Below the pieces are notes generated by a model. The model saw only the letters and a list, made by a program, of their open reading frames with translations. It had not been told where the DNA came from and searched no databases. From Erysipelotrichaceae bacterium (GTDB lineage: Bacteria > Bacillota_I > Bacilli_A > Erysipelotrichales > Erysipelotrichaceae), in the NCBI GenBank assembly GCA_017512625.1, contig JAFWFB010000060.1:1-13677 (forward strand): a DNA stretch of 13,677 nucleotides, written 5' to 3'. Position numbers and translations under genes: made by a program. Below, piece by piece: positions 6,590 to 13,640 of the stretch; position 1 is the first letter of the stretch, and each line of letters opens with the position of its first letter.

Positions 6590-7414
6590 ATGAACACAAT
6601 TAAGAGAGTGATCATCGTATTGATCATCGCACTGCTGGCTGCTGGATGCAGTCAATCCGCCGAACCTGAGACTTCGGATGATAATGTCCTTAGAGTCGGA
6701 ATGGAATGCAACTACGCTCCGTTTAACTGGACCATTACTACGGAAAATGAGTTCACTCAGCCGATCTCTTCCGTCGATTTCGCTGATGGCTATGATGTCG
6801 TTATCGCCAGCAGGATCGCTGAAGCCTTAGGCATGGAACTGCAGATCGTCAAGACCGACTGGGATAACCTGATTCCATCGCTTAATCATGATCAGATCGA
6901 TCTGATCATCGCCGGTATGACTGCTACCGAAGAAAGAGCTAAAGAAGTCAACTTCACTACCCCATACTACGAATCAGAACATGTCGTTATCGTTCGCAAA
7001 GACAGCGAACTTGCTAATATCACCAGCATTCAGGAACTTTCCGGTTACCGCGTTACCGGTCAGTTAGCAACCATCTATGATGAGATCATCGACCAGATCG
7101 ATGGTGTCACCCATATGACTCCGAAAGAGGATTATCCAAGCATGGTCTTCTCACTGCAAAATGGTGAGACCGATGCACTTACTGCTGAGCTTCCGGTTGC
7201 CTTTGGCGTATGCTCTGCCAATCCGGATCTGATCTATATCACTTTCGAGGAAGGCAATGGCTTTGTTGCTGATGCGACTGTATCCATCGCTTTAAGGAAA
7301 GCAGACGAGGATCTTTTAAGCAGAGTACAGGCTGCTTTGGATAATATCAGTGCCGAAGAAAGACAGCAGATCATGCTTGATGCTGTTACCCGTCAGCCGG
7401 CTGTCGAGGAGTAA
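6590..7414 (+). CDS. Amino acid ABC transporter substrate-binding lipoprotein (SBP_bac_3)
   Basis: A 274-residue extracellular binding protein of the polar amino acid family (SBP_bac_3), delivering ligand to the permease encoded next. The signal peptide ends in the lipobox LAAGC (Cys20). The first domain shows RVGMECNYAPFNW, a GYDV...IAEALG segment and ATEERAKEV with Arg116, the residue that usually holds the ligand carboxylate. The position that usually holds the alpha-amino group as Asp (DAxxxD) is Glu200 here. A short insertion lies between residues 45 and 60. The start follows a strong AAGGAGGG site (6578-6585). The riboswitch upstream points to lysine or a related cationic amino acid. 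The stop overlaps the permease start (TAATG). Confidence 0.93.
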   Translation: MNTIKRVIIVLIIALLAAGCSQSAEPETSDDNVLRVGMECNYAPFNWTITTENEFTQPISSVDFADGYDVVIASRIAEALGMELQIVKTDWDNLIPSLNHDQIDLIIAGMTATEERAKEVNFTTPYYESEHVVIVRKDSELANITSIQELSGYRVTGQLATIYDEIIDQIDGVTHMTPKEDYPSMVFSLQNGETDALTAELPVAFGVCSANPDLIYITFEEGNGFVADATVSIALRKADEDLLSRVQAALDNISAEERQQIMLDAVTRQPAVEE

Positions 7415-8169
7415 TGCTCGAATTTCTAAGCGGCTTATATGCCATCATCATCCGCTTCTGGCCAAGCATCCTGCTCGGAGTCAGGACGACCATCATCCTG
7501 GCCGTTATCGGTACCTCTTTGGGACTGATCATCGGACTGGTGGTAGGCGGACTTAAGGCCATCAAGCCGGATCACAATTCCCCATCCTGGGTGAAGGCGG
7601 TCAAAAGGATCTATGATGTTTTGACCAGCATCTACATCGAGGTCTTCCGGGGAACACCGATGATGGTTCAGGCTGTATTCATCTACTATGCCCTGTTAAA
7701 TGTCATTCACTGGGATAAGCTTAGTGCCGGATTGTTTGTCATCTCCATCAATACCGGAGCCTATATGTCCGAGATCATCAGGGCCGGTATCCAGGCAGTC
7801 GATCCGGGACAACAGGAAGCAGCCAGGACCTTGGGTATGAGCAATATCCAGACGATGTTCTATATCATCCTGCCTCAGGCTATCCGCAATGTCTTCCCGG
7901 CCATCGGTAATGAACTGGTCGTCAATATCAAGGATTCCTCGGTCTTGATGATCATCTCGATCACGGAGCTGATGTTCCAGGCCAAGTCGATCGGCGGAAC
8001 GACCTATAAGTTTACGGAGACCTATTTCCTGACCGCGATGGTCTACCTCTGTCTGACCCTGATCGCCAGCTTCATCCTGCGCAAGATCGAAAAAAGGCTC
8101 AATAACCGGACAACATCCCTGCCGCAATCCGATACGGATAGCACCAATATGTTCATTGGAGTGAAATAA
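7414..8169 (+). CDS. Amino acid ABC transporter permease (HisM/GlnP type)
   Basis: A 251-residue integral membrane permease of the polar amino acid importer family, with about five transmembrane helices. The N-terminal helix [18 protein letters not shown] and the family segment [20 protein letters not shown] are clear. The EAA loop that docks on the ATPase is EAARTLGMS (Glu135 to Gly141), followed by [19 protein letters not shown] single permease gene implies a homodimer. It overlaps the binding-protein stop by one base (TAATG), with GAGGAG just upstream at 7406-7411, and overlaps the ATPase gene in the same way. Both overlaps indicate translational coupling in a three-gene operon under the upstream riboswitch. 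Substrate assignment depends on the riboswitch and binding protein. Confidence 0.95.
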   Translation: MLEFLSGLYAIIIRFWPSILLGVRTTIILAVIGTSLGLIIGLVVGGLKAIKPDHNSPSWVKAVKRIYDVLTSIYIEVFRGTPMMVQAVFIYYALLNVIHWDKLSAGLFVISINTGAYMSEIIRAGIQAVDPGQQEAARTLGMSNIQTMFYIILPQAIRNVFPAIGNELVVNIKDSSVLMIISITELMFQAKSIGGTTYKFTETYFLTAMVYLCLTLIASFILRKIEKRLNNRTTSLPQSDTDSTNMFIGVK

Positions 8170-8897
8170 TGGCCATTATCGAAGTAAAAAATCTGAATAA
8201 ATCCTTCGGTCCGATGCATGTTCTAAAGGACATAAACCTGGAATTCGAAGAGAATAAGGTCACCTGCATCATCGGCCAGAGCGGTTCAGGTAAGAGTACG
8301 CTGCTGCGCTGCCTTAACATGCTTGAGTATCCGGATAGCGGTACGATCACCGTCTTTGACAAGGATATCGCCGTTATCAAGGATGTCAACGAGTACCGTC
8401 AGCAGGTTGGCATGGTCTTCCAGCAGTTCAATCTTTTCAATAATCTGAACGTCCTGGAAAACTGTGTCTTGCCTCAGATGAAGGTCTTAAAGACCGGCAG
8501 ACAGGAGGCTGAGGAAAAAGCCATGAAATTCCTACAAAAGGTTGGCATGGAAAACTTCGCTCATGCCGCAAGCAATTCCCTGTCCGGCGGACAAAAACAA
8601 AGGGTAGCGATCGCTAGAGCCCTGTGCATGGATCCGAAGATCCTGCTATTCGATGAACCGACCAGTGCCCTGGATCCCCAGATGGTCGGTGAAGTCTTAA
8701 ATGTCATCAAGACCCTGGCCAAAGAGGGACTTACCATGATCATCGTTACCCATGAGATGATGTTTGCGAAAGAGATCGCTGATCGGGTCATCTTCATGGA
8801 TGAGGGACATATCGAAGAGGATGGCGATCCTAAACAGGTCTTAAGCCAGCCTAAATCGGAAAGGACCAAAGCCTTCCTTTCCCGTTTCCTTAACTGA
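8169..8897 (+). CDS. Amino acid ABC transporter ATP-binding protein (GlnQ/HisP type)
   Basis: A 242-residue cytoplasmic ATPase that powers the importer. It has Walker [10 protein letters not shown] (residues 36-44), a Q-loop in VFQQFNLF, the signature LSGGQ (138-142), Walker B ILLFDEP with Asp162 and Glu163, a D-loop SALD and the switch His195 in VTHEM. This set and the length are standard for the polar amino acid ATPase family (PAAT). The start codon overlaps the permease stop (TAATG). A terminator starts two bases after the stop codon, closing the operon. Nothing in this subunit defines the substrate. Confidence 0.96.
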   Translation: MAIIEVKNLNKSFGPMHVLKDINLEFEENKVTCIIGQSGSGKSTLLRCLNMLEYPDSGTITVFDKDIAVIKDVNEYRQQVGMVFQQFNLFNNLNVLENCVLPQMKVLKTGRQEAEEKAMKFLQKVGMENFAHAASNSLSGGQKQRVAIARALCMDPKILLFDEPTSALDPQMVGEVLNVIKTLAKEGLTMIIVTHEMMFAKEIADRVIFMDEGHIEEDGDPKQVLSQPKSERTKAFLSRFLN

Positions 8898-8898
8898 T

Positions 8899-8927
8899 AA
8901 GAACAAGCCTTGCTTGTTCTTTTTTAT
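8899..8927 (+). terminator. Intrinsic terminator of the ABC importer operon
   Basis: A perfect 10-bp stem (8899-8908 with 8912-8921) with a CTT loop is followed by TTTTATT. Confidence 0.92.
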
Positions 8928-8937
8928 TGCTTTTGCT

Positions 8938-8943
8938 TATAAT
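8938..8943 (+). promoter_or_regulatory. Likely -10 element for the helical-repeat protein gene
   Basis: TATAAT lies 16 nt before the start codon at 8960. The best -35 at 18 nt (TTGTTC, 8914-8919) sits in the 3' arm of the preceding terminator and matches poorly. The leader would be under 12 nt. Confidence 0.4.
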
Positions 8944-8959
8944 TTAAGCAGAGATAATC

Positions 8960-9523
8960 ATGTTCAATAAACTGTGGTTGAAGGTTGATCTGGATGAAAA
9001 AGAGAAGAAGAAACTGATCAACTATCTGGACAAATTACACAATGATAAAAAGATCAAGGCCATCATCGAGGAGATTCCTTTAGCCAATTATGAGTACCTG
9101 GTCAGTCTTTTAGGCAAGGTCAAGGACCAGGAGTATCTTTCCAATATCGCGATCAAGTACGATGAGTTCGAACTGATCAGTGTAAGTGCCATTGAACATA
9201 TCGAAGATGACCGGTATCTCACAAAGACCGCCAGAGATGCCCTTAATAATGGCTATGAGGCCTTTAAGAAGATAAGCGATCGCTCCTACTTTGAGGATCT
9301 GCTTTTTAATGCGAGATCTGCCAAGGTCCGTTTAAGTGCCCTGGTCGCTTTGGATGATCAAAGACTCTATGAGAAGGTCCTTTTAAAGGCCAGTGATCCG
9401 GTACTGGTTGAAGCCAGTCTGGAGCGGATAAGGGATAAGGAAGTAATTAAAAAGGCAATCGCCAAAGAGGGATTGCCTGAGAATTATCGCAGGATATATA
9501 AGGAATATCTTAAAAGTATCTAA
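8960..9523 (+). CDS. Uncharacterised alpha-helical, HEAT-like repeat protein
   Basis: A 187-residue, charged, apparently all-helical cytoplasmic protein that I do not recognise as a named family. No signal peptide or membrane segment is present. After a lysine-rich start, units of 20-30 residues recur with the pattern hydrophobic-Ala-Leu/Ile...Asp-Asp/Lys-x-x-Leu. Examples are SAIEHIEDDRYLTKTARDA, SALVALDDQRLYEKVLLKA and ASLERIRDKEVIKKAIAKE, suggesting a short alpha-solenoid of HEAT type, typically a protein-binding scaffold. It stands alone between the ABC operon terminator and the convergent phosphodiesterase gene; the two stop codons are adjacent with no terminator between. The ribosome site is weak (AGAG near 8951). 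Function unknown. Confidence 0.8.
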   Translation: MFNKLWLKVDLDEKEKKKLINYLDKLHNDKKIKAIIEEIPLANYEYLVSLLGKVKDQEYLSNIAIKYDEFELISVSAIEHIEDDRYLTKTARDALNNGYEAFKKISDRSYFEDLLFNARSAKVRLSALVALDDQRLYEKVLLKASDPVLVEASLERIRDKEVIKKAIAKEGLPENYRRIYKEYLKSI

Positions 9524-10242
9524 TCACTCAATGATGTTGGTAGTGATGTAGTCGACGCCGCACTCCTTCATCTTTTCAGCTGTTTCCAGATCGTTGATGG
9601 TCCAGCAGTTTACCTCCAGACCATGTTCATGGATCCGGTCGACCAGCTCCTTGGTAATGATCGGATAATAGAGGTCGAAGGAGATATGCCGGTCGATCAT
9701 GGACTGGATCAGTTCTTCAGTCAGTTCCATGCTTAAGAACTGCAAACGTTGATCAGGTAGCAGTTCCCTTAGGATATACATGTTATCCGGATAAAAGGAG
9801 ATAAAGACGACATTATCGAGATAGTCAAGATCCCTAATGATCTCAACGACTTTCTCGATATCTTTTCTTTCAAACTGATTTTCAGCTCCAGTATCGCAAA
9901 CTTGTCATCCTTCTTACAGATGGTGATATAGTCTTCCAAAAGCGGGAAGCGCAGATCGGTACGCAAGGTCTTATCGTCAGTATCGAAGATCGGGATATTC
10001 TTAAGCTCCTCATAGGTATGCTTCTCGATGATCATGTCGATACCGGTAACTCTTTGGATGTTGTCATCGTGACAAACCAGGAATTTGCCATCGGTAGTGA
10101 CATGGATATCGGTCTCGATGCCGTAATAGCTCCTGCTTCCAGCCAGGACAAAGGCCGGACAGGTGTTTTCTTTTTCAATGCCGGAAAGGCCGCGGTGGGC
10201 AATGACCTTAAAGGTCTTATCTTTGAATTTCAGGGTTTCCAT
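9524..10242 (-). pseudogene. Glycerophosphodiester phosphodiesterase (UgpQ-like) with a one-base frameshift
   Basis: This minus-strand gene encodes a cytoplasmic GDPD-family enzyme, which hydrolyses glycerophosphodiesters to sn-glycerol-3-phosphate and an alcohol. The N-terminal part holds HRG (16-18), ENT (25-27), Glu43 and Asp45 in IETDIH, and His58-Asp59, the expected catalytic and metal-binding set. After FAILELK the frame runs out of family-like sequence. The -1-base alternative continues as NQFERKDIEKVVEIIRDLDY and on to YLDNVVFISFYPDN, CWTIND and the stop. One missing base in the T4 run at 9879-9882 (A4 on the coding strand) explains this; restored, the protein would be about 239 residues, normal for UgpQ. 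The ribosome site CCTCCTT (10250-10256, read as AAGGAGG) is intact. It is either a recent inactivation or a homopolymer sequencing error. Confidence 0.85.
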
Positions 10243-10313
10243 GAAAGTTCCTCCTTCCTTATTTTAACCTATGAAAAGAAGGAATCATTTATAAATAAGA
10301 ATCAATGAAGAGA

Positions 10314-10322
10314 TGGTAGAAT
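10314..10322 (+). promoter_or_regulatory. Extended -10 promoter for the DUF3842 gene, possible leaderless start
   Basis: TGGTAGAAT matches the extended -10 pattern with a 5/6 hexamer. It ends 6 nt before the ATG at 10329, so the transcript may begin at or next to the start codon. No Shine-Dalgarno sequence is present between them. Confidence 0.42.
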
Positions 10323-10328
10323 ACAGTT

Positions 10329-10739
10329 ATGAAAATTATCGTTGTTGATGGAAAAAGCGGAAAGACCGGAGCCCTGTTTATCGAGGAACTCCGCAAAAGA
10401 GGCTGCGATTTGGAGCTGACAGCGATCGGAACCAATGTCATCGCTACTACTTCGATGCTCAAGGCCGGTGCCAGCGATGGCGCCAGCGGCGAGAATGCGA
10501 TAATGGTAGCGACCAGGAGTGCCGATCTGATCGTCGGACCTTTAGGTATCGTTGAAGCTGATGCGATCATGGGTGAGATCACCCCGAAGGCCGCAACAGC
10601 GATCGGTTCAAGTCAGGCAACCAAGTTGCTGATACCGATCAACCTGTGCAATACCATTGTAGTCGGAACCCAGGATTTCAGTATGAAGAAACTGATCGAA
10701 GAATCCGTTAACCAGTTCTTAGAACTGGTCAGTCAATAA
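10329..10739 (+). CDS. DUF3842 family protein
   Basis: A 136-residue cytoplasmic protein that fits DUF3842, a conserved Firmicutes family of unknown function. Recognisable family segments are the Rossmann-like start KIIVVDGKSGKTG, then ELTAIGTNVIATTSMLKAGA, DGASGENAI, ADLIVGPLGIV and GEITPKAATAIGSSQATKLL. The glycine-rich first loop suggests nucleotide or cofactor binding, but this is unproven. There is no ribosome site upstream of the ATG, and an extended -10 lies just before it, so the mRNA may be leaderless. An ECF S component gene follows 84 nt later on the same strand; with no convincing terminator between, they may be co-transcribed and functionally linked. Length is normal for the family. 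Confidence 0.85.
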   Translation: MKIIVVDGKSGKTGALFIEELRKRGCDLELTAIGTNVIATTSMLKAGASDGASGENAIMVATRSADLIVGPLGIVEADAIMGEITPKAATAIGSSQATKLLIPINLCNTIVVGTQDFSMKKLIEESVNQFLELVSQ

Positions 10740-10823
10740 AAAAGACCAAGTCTGTATTTTCAAGTCACTATCAATGTCTGTCCTAACAGATACTCTGTCG
10801 TTTAACAGTATTGAAAGGAAAAC
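10740..10823 (+). other. Intergenic leader with small repeated hairpins upstream of the ECF S gene
   Basis: The 84-nt gap holds two small inverted repeats: a 5-bp stem with a CCTA loop (10777-10790) and a 4-bp CTGT/ACAG stem (10795-10808). A third CTGT lies at 10752-10755, so alternative pairings are possible. A weak AGAC/GTCT hairpin with poor U-tract follows the DUF3842 stop. I do not recognise a known riboswitch class here. Confidence 0.3.
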
Positions 10824-11363
10824 ATGATGACAAACAACAAAACCAACTCTACCCGTCAGATCGTACTGGCAGCGATGTTCCTTGCTCTTTGCATGGTACT
10901 GCCATTTATCACCGGTCAGATCCCGGCCATTGGCCAGGCTCTTAGTCCGATGCATATCCCGGTACTGATCGCCGGATTCGTCTGCGGCCCGCTTTGGGCA
11001 GCTGTTATCGGCTTTATTGCCCCGCTTCTTAGATTTGCCCTGTTTGGCATGCCACCGATCATGCCGGCAGGCGTTGCCATGGCCTTCGAGCTTTGCACCT
11101 ATGGTCTGGTATCCGGACTTGTCTACAAAGCCCTTCCTAAAAACACCGCCAATGTCTATGTAACACTTATCATTGCGATGTTATGCGGAAGAGTGGTATG
11201 GGGTATCGCCCGATATGTACTGGCATTTACTACTGGAAATGCCTTTACCTTTGCAGCATTCATCGCCGGTGCCTTTACCACTGCTATTCCGGGCATCATC
11301 TTACATCTGATCCTGATCCCGGTAGTCGTGATTGCTTTAAGAAAAGCCAAATTCATCGACTGA
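10824..11363 (+). CDS. ECF transporter S component (substrate-binding membrane protein)
   Basis: A 179-residue integral membrane protein with five or six hydrophobic segments, matching the ECF S-component type (PF12822-like). S components bind a vitamin or related micronutrient and associate with a shared EcfT-EcfA-EcfA' energising module. The first helix has the AxxxA contact motif (Ala17 to Ala21 in LAAMFLAL). Further landmarks are GQALSPMHIPVLIAGFVCGP, FGMPPIMPAGVAMAFELCTYG and a C-terminal helix rich in Ile/Val ending in RKAKFID. No EcfT or EcfA gene is in the window, so it belongs to the group of solitary S components. The substrate cannot be told. AAAGG at 10814-10818 serves ATG 10824 or the adjacent in-frame ATG 10827. 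A terminator follows. Confidence 0.88.
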   Translation: MMTNNKTNSTRQIVLAAMFLALCMVLPFITGQIPAIGQALSPMHIPVLIAGFVCGPLWAAVIGFIAPLLRFALFGMPPIMPAGVAMAFELCTYGLVSGLVYKALPKNTANVYVTLIIAMLCGRVVWGIARYVLAFTTGNAFTFAAFIAGAFTTAIPGIILHLILIPVVVIALRKAKFID

Positions 11364-11383
11364 TCATTCCCGAGAATGAAAAC

Positions 11384-11412
11384 AAAACCACAGGCAACCT
11401 GTGGTTTTTATT
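11384..11412. terminator. Bidirectional intrinsic terminator between the ECF S gene and the kinase-like gene
   Basis: A perfect 11-bp stem (11384-11394 with 11398-11408) with a CAA loop has T-rich sequence following on both strands. A smaller 6-bp hairpin (11364-11379) lies just before it. Confidence 0.92.
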
Positions 11413-12480
11413 TTAGAGACGGATATCAGCCTTCTTCTTTATATTAAAGGTCCTGAAATATTTGTTTTCCAACGGGATCCAAAGATCACGGAATTTTTCG
11501 TACATCTTTGGTCCGTTTCTTTTCATGACCCTTTCCAGCTGAGTCTTAGGATCGATATCGGTATAGACAAACAGATCCATGTAATGACCGAATTTCGGAT
11601 GGGAGGCATAGGAACCCTCGATCAGGTGCAGATCATTGCCCTTGACCTTGATCGGTTCTTTCGCAAAGTCCATGATGTCCCCACATTCAAACAGCCGGTA
11701 AGTAAAGTCTTTATTGTGCTTAAGATTAGGAAGCACCTCTTCAATAAAGCGCTCATAGTGAACGTTGCCTCCCGCTTCAGCCATCCTTTCCGGGGTACGC
11801 AGATCTAAAGGTAGGAAGAAATCATCCATATGGATGCAATCGATAGCCAAAACTTCGGAAAGCAGTTCGCCTAAAGTCGACTTGCCTGAGGTACATGGAC
11901 CATCGATGGCGATGACATAGTTTTTCTGATCCCTTTTAGCAATTCTTGCCAATACCTGGAAAAGAGCCTGAAATTCCGATCTTACCAGACGGTAGCTTGG
12001 GCTATAACGCTTACGGTAGCTAGCACTGTGGTGTACGGGATGGATCTCCTTTTCCAGATACTGATTAAGATATTCTTCAAAGTCTTTTAGATCAAAAGCA
12101 AAGATACCTTCTTTAACTGCCTTTTTAGCTTCCTTGATCAAAGCTTTAAAGGTTTCATCATTCCCGTATTCCTGATCCAGGGTCCGGTAGAACATGTTGA
12201 ATAACCAGGAAAGCGGATAGCCTTCCCTTTTCCATCTGGCCATGTTGATCCGGATAAAGTCATTTCCTACCTGCTCGAATAAAGGAACTCTTTTAGCTTT
12301 AGTATTCTCATATTCTTCCTTCAGGTATCTTTCCATGGCCTCTTTTTCCGATCGAAGATGTCCGGGGCCATAACAGGCCTGATAGAGATATTTGACCAGA
12401 TCCTGCGCTTCCATATTAGGGTGCAGTTTAGCCTGTCTGGCTAATAGGGTCATTAAGTTTTCGTGATTGTAGATATCCAT
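11413..12480 (-). CDS. Two-domain protein: uncharacterised N-terminal domain plus uridine-kinase-like P-loop kinase
   Basis: A 355-residue cytoplasmic protein. The first 185 or so residues are helical and charged, with a conserved-looking LYQACYGPGHLRS and WLFNMFYRTLDQEY; I do not recognise this domain. The C-terminal part is a P-loop kinase of the uridine kinase/phosphoribulokinase group. It has Walker A GPCTSGKST (194-202), HMDDFF with Asp219-Asp220, RTPERMAEAGGN and HYERF in the acceptor region, IEGSYASHP after the Walker-B-like strand, and QLERVMKRNG in the lid region. Phosphorylation of a nucleoside or similar small molecule is likely; the true substrate is unknown. Its ATG overlaps the upstream stop by one base (TAATG), so translation is coupled to the metallophosphoesterase. 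It ends at a bidirectional terminator. Confidence 0.85.
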   Translation of the reverse strand: MDIYNHENLMTLLARQAKLHPNMEAQDLVKYLYQACYGPGHLRSEKEAMERYLKEEYENTKAKRVPLFEQVGNDFIRINMARWKREGYPLSWLFNMFYRTLDQEYGNDETFKALIKEAKKAVKEGIFAFDLKDFEEYLNQYLEKEIHPVHHSASYRKRYSPSYRLVRSEFQALFQVLARIAKRDQKNYVIAIDGPCTSGKSTLGELLSEVLAIDCIHMDDFFLPLDLRTPERMAEAGGNVHYERFIEEVLPNLKHNKDFTYRLFECGDIMDFAKEPIKVKGNDLHLIEGSYASHPKFGHYMDLFVYTDIDPKTQLERVMKRNGPKMYEKFRDLWIPLENKYFRTFNIKKKADIRL

Positions 12481-13640
12481 TATTCCAGTCCCTCAGTCAT
12501 GCTCGCAATATATGATCCCCAGGATTTCTCCACGGTAGTGGTGATCAGATCGATCAGTTCTTTATGTTCATCAACATATTCCTTAGTCAGAGCGCCACTG
12601 AAATAGAGATTGTTGATCTCGATCATGAACTGTGAAACGCGCTGCTGATCCTCCGGCTTAAAGGCTGACTTGACCAGTTCAGAGATCTGTTCCCTGGTAA
12701 GGTCATCAAAGCGCTTATTGGCCAGATCGGAATACTTTTCCTGGGTCTCGAAGTGATACTTGATGTCTTTGTCTGATACTTCGATGACACCATAGTTGAG
12801 ATTTAAGACCGCCATTGAACCGGTCGCGATATCGGTGATGTCACCATTGCTTACCATATGCTGGATATGGACATGGCCGGAGAAATTGTATTTGATGTCG
12901 TATGATTTAAGCAGGGTCAGGACCTGCTCGCTGTTATAGATGGTATAACCCAAGGCCATCCTTGAATTCTGTGGCAGCAATGGCTGGTGGGTGACGGTAA
13001 AGACTTCCTTTTTCTGATCCTTGGCGATCTCTAAGATCTCCTTGATCCATTGGTAGGTATCGCCATCAAGGGTCCCTCTGGTTCCCGGGAAATTGGTATC
13101 CATCATCAGTGCCCAGCACTGATCATTGATCGGGTAGACATAGGTAAAGGATTCTTCGCAACGGTAAAGGGCATCATTATAGCCAAAATCACCCATGACA
13201 TTCAGGTAGTCTTCCGGGGTGATGGCCGGAGTCTCGTAGTATTCCTCATTGTCATAACCGGCTGAGTGGTAATAGAGGATGTCGTGGTTGCCCGGGATCG
13301 CCAGTACCGGTATGCCTGCTTCTTCGATCTTCGCAAACCTTTCCGCAACTTGCTTAAGATCGACCAGTTCACCATTGAAGGTGATATCCCCGGCGCAGAT
13401 CAGATAATCGGGATGATCTTCGATGACCTTGTTGGTAAATTCATCCAGGATCTCCGGCGTATACTCGGTAAGCATGGTGATCGTCTTAAGCATCCGGTTA
13501 AAAAGCGGTCCGTCATCATGCAGATCATGGGAGAAGTAATGCAGATCGGTGCAAAGATAGATCGTCTTTTCTTCCCTGGCACAACCACTTACGGTAAACA
13601 GTAATAATATCAGTAATAATGCCGTAATCTTTTTCATCAT
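12480..13640 (-). CDS. Calcineurin-like metallophosphoesterase lipoprotein
   Basis: An exported, membrane-anchored phosphoesterase of 386 residues from ATG 13640. The signal peptide ends in the lipobox VSGC (Cys20). The dinuclear metal site of the calcineurin-like family is complete: TDLHY (Asp32, His34), GDITFNGE (Asp85), GNHD (Asn118, His119), VTHQP (His218) and GHVH (His256, His258). It therefore should hydrolyse phosphomono- or diesters outside the cell, though the substrate is unknown. The C-terminal 100 residues after VLNLNYGVIEV look helical and are outside the catalytic core. In-frame ATGs exist at 13646, 13640 and 13637; AGGA at 13651-13654 is best spaced for 13640. It is the first visible gene of a minus-strand operon with the kinase-like gene, and its promoter may lie at or beyond the window edge. 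Confidence 0.92.
   Translation of the reverse strand: MMKKITALLLILLLFTVSGCAREEKTIYLCTDLHYFSHDLHDDGPLFNRMLKTITMLTEYTPEILDEFTNKVIEDHPDYLICAGDITFNGELVDLKQVAERFAKIEEAGIPVLAIPGNHDILYYHSAGYDNEEYYETPAITPEDYLNVMGDFGYNDALYRCEESFTYVYPINDQCWALMMDTNFPGTRGTLDGDTYQWIKEILEIAKDQKKEVFTVTHQPLLPQNSRMALGYTIYNSEQVLTLLKSYDIKYNFSGHVHIQHMVSNGDITDIATGSMAVLNLNYGVIEVSDKDIKYHFETQEKYSDLANKRFDDLTREQISELVKSAFKPEDQQRVSQFMIEINNLYFSGALTKEYVDEHKELIDLITTTVEKSWGSYIASMTEGLE

Noticed and set aside
9524..9781. Separate short gene starting at the ATG at 9781 on the minus strand
   Set aside because: Its sequence is the C-terminal half of the phosphodiesterase in the other frame; the ATG is an internal Met after FYPDN and has no ribosome site.
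10740..10764. Terminator after the DUF3842 gene
   Set aside because: Only a 4-bp AGAC/GTCT stem followed by a broken U-tract; too weak to call.
1353..10768. Shared 10-mer TTCAAGTCAC upstream of azlC and the ECF S gene
   Set aside because: Many 10-mers are expected to recur by chance in a window of this length, and flanks do not match.
11401..11808. Plus-strand open frame of 135 codons opposite the kinase-like gene
   Set aside because: It begins inside the bidirectional terminator and mirrors the kinase coding sequence.
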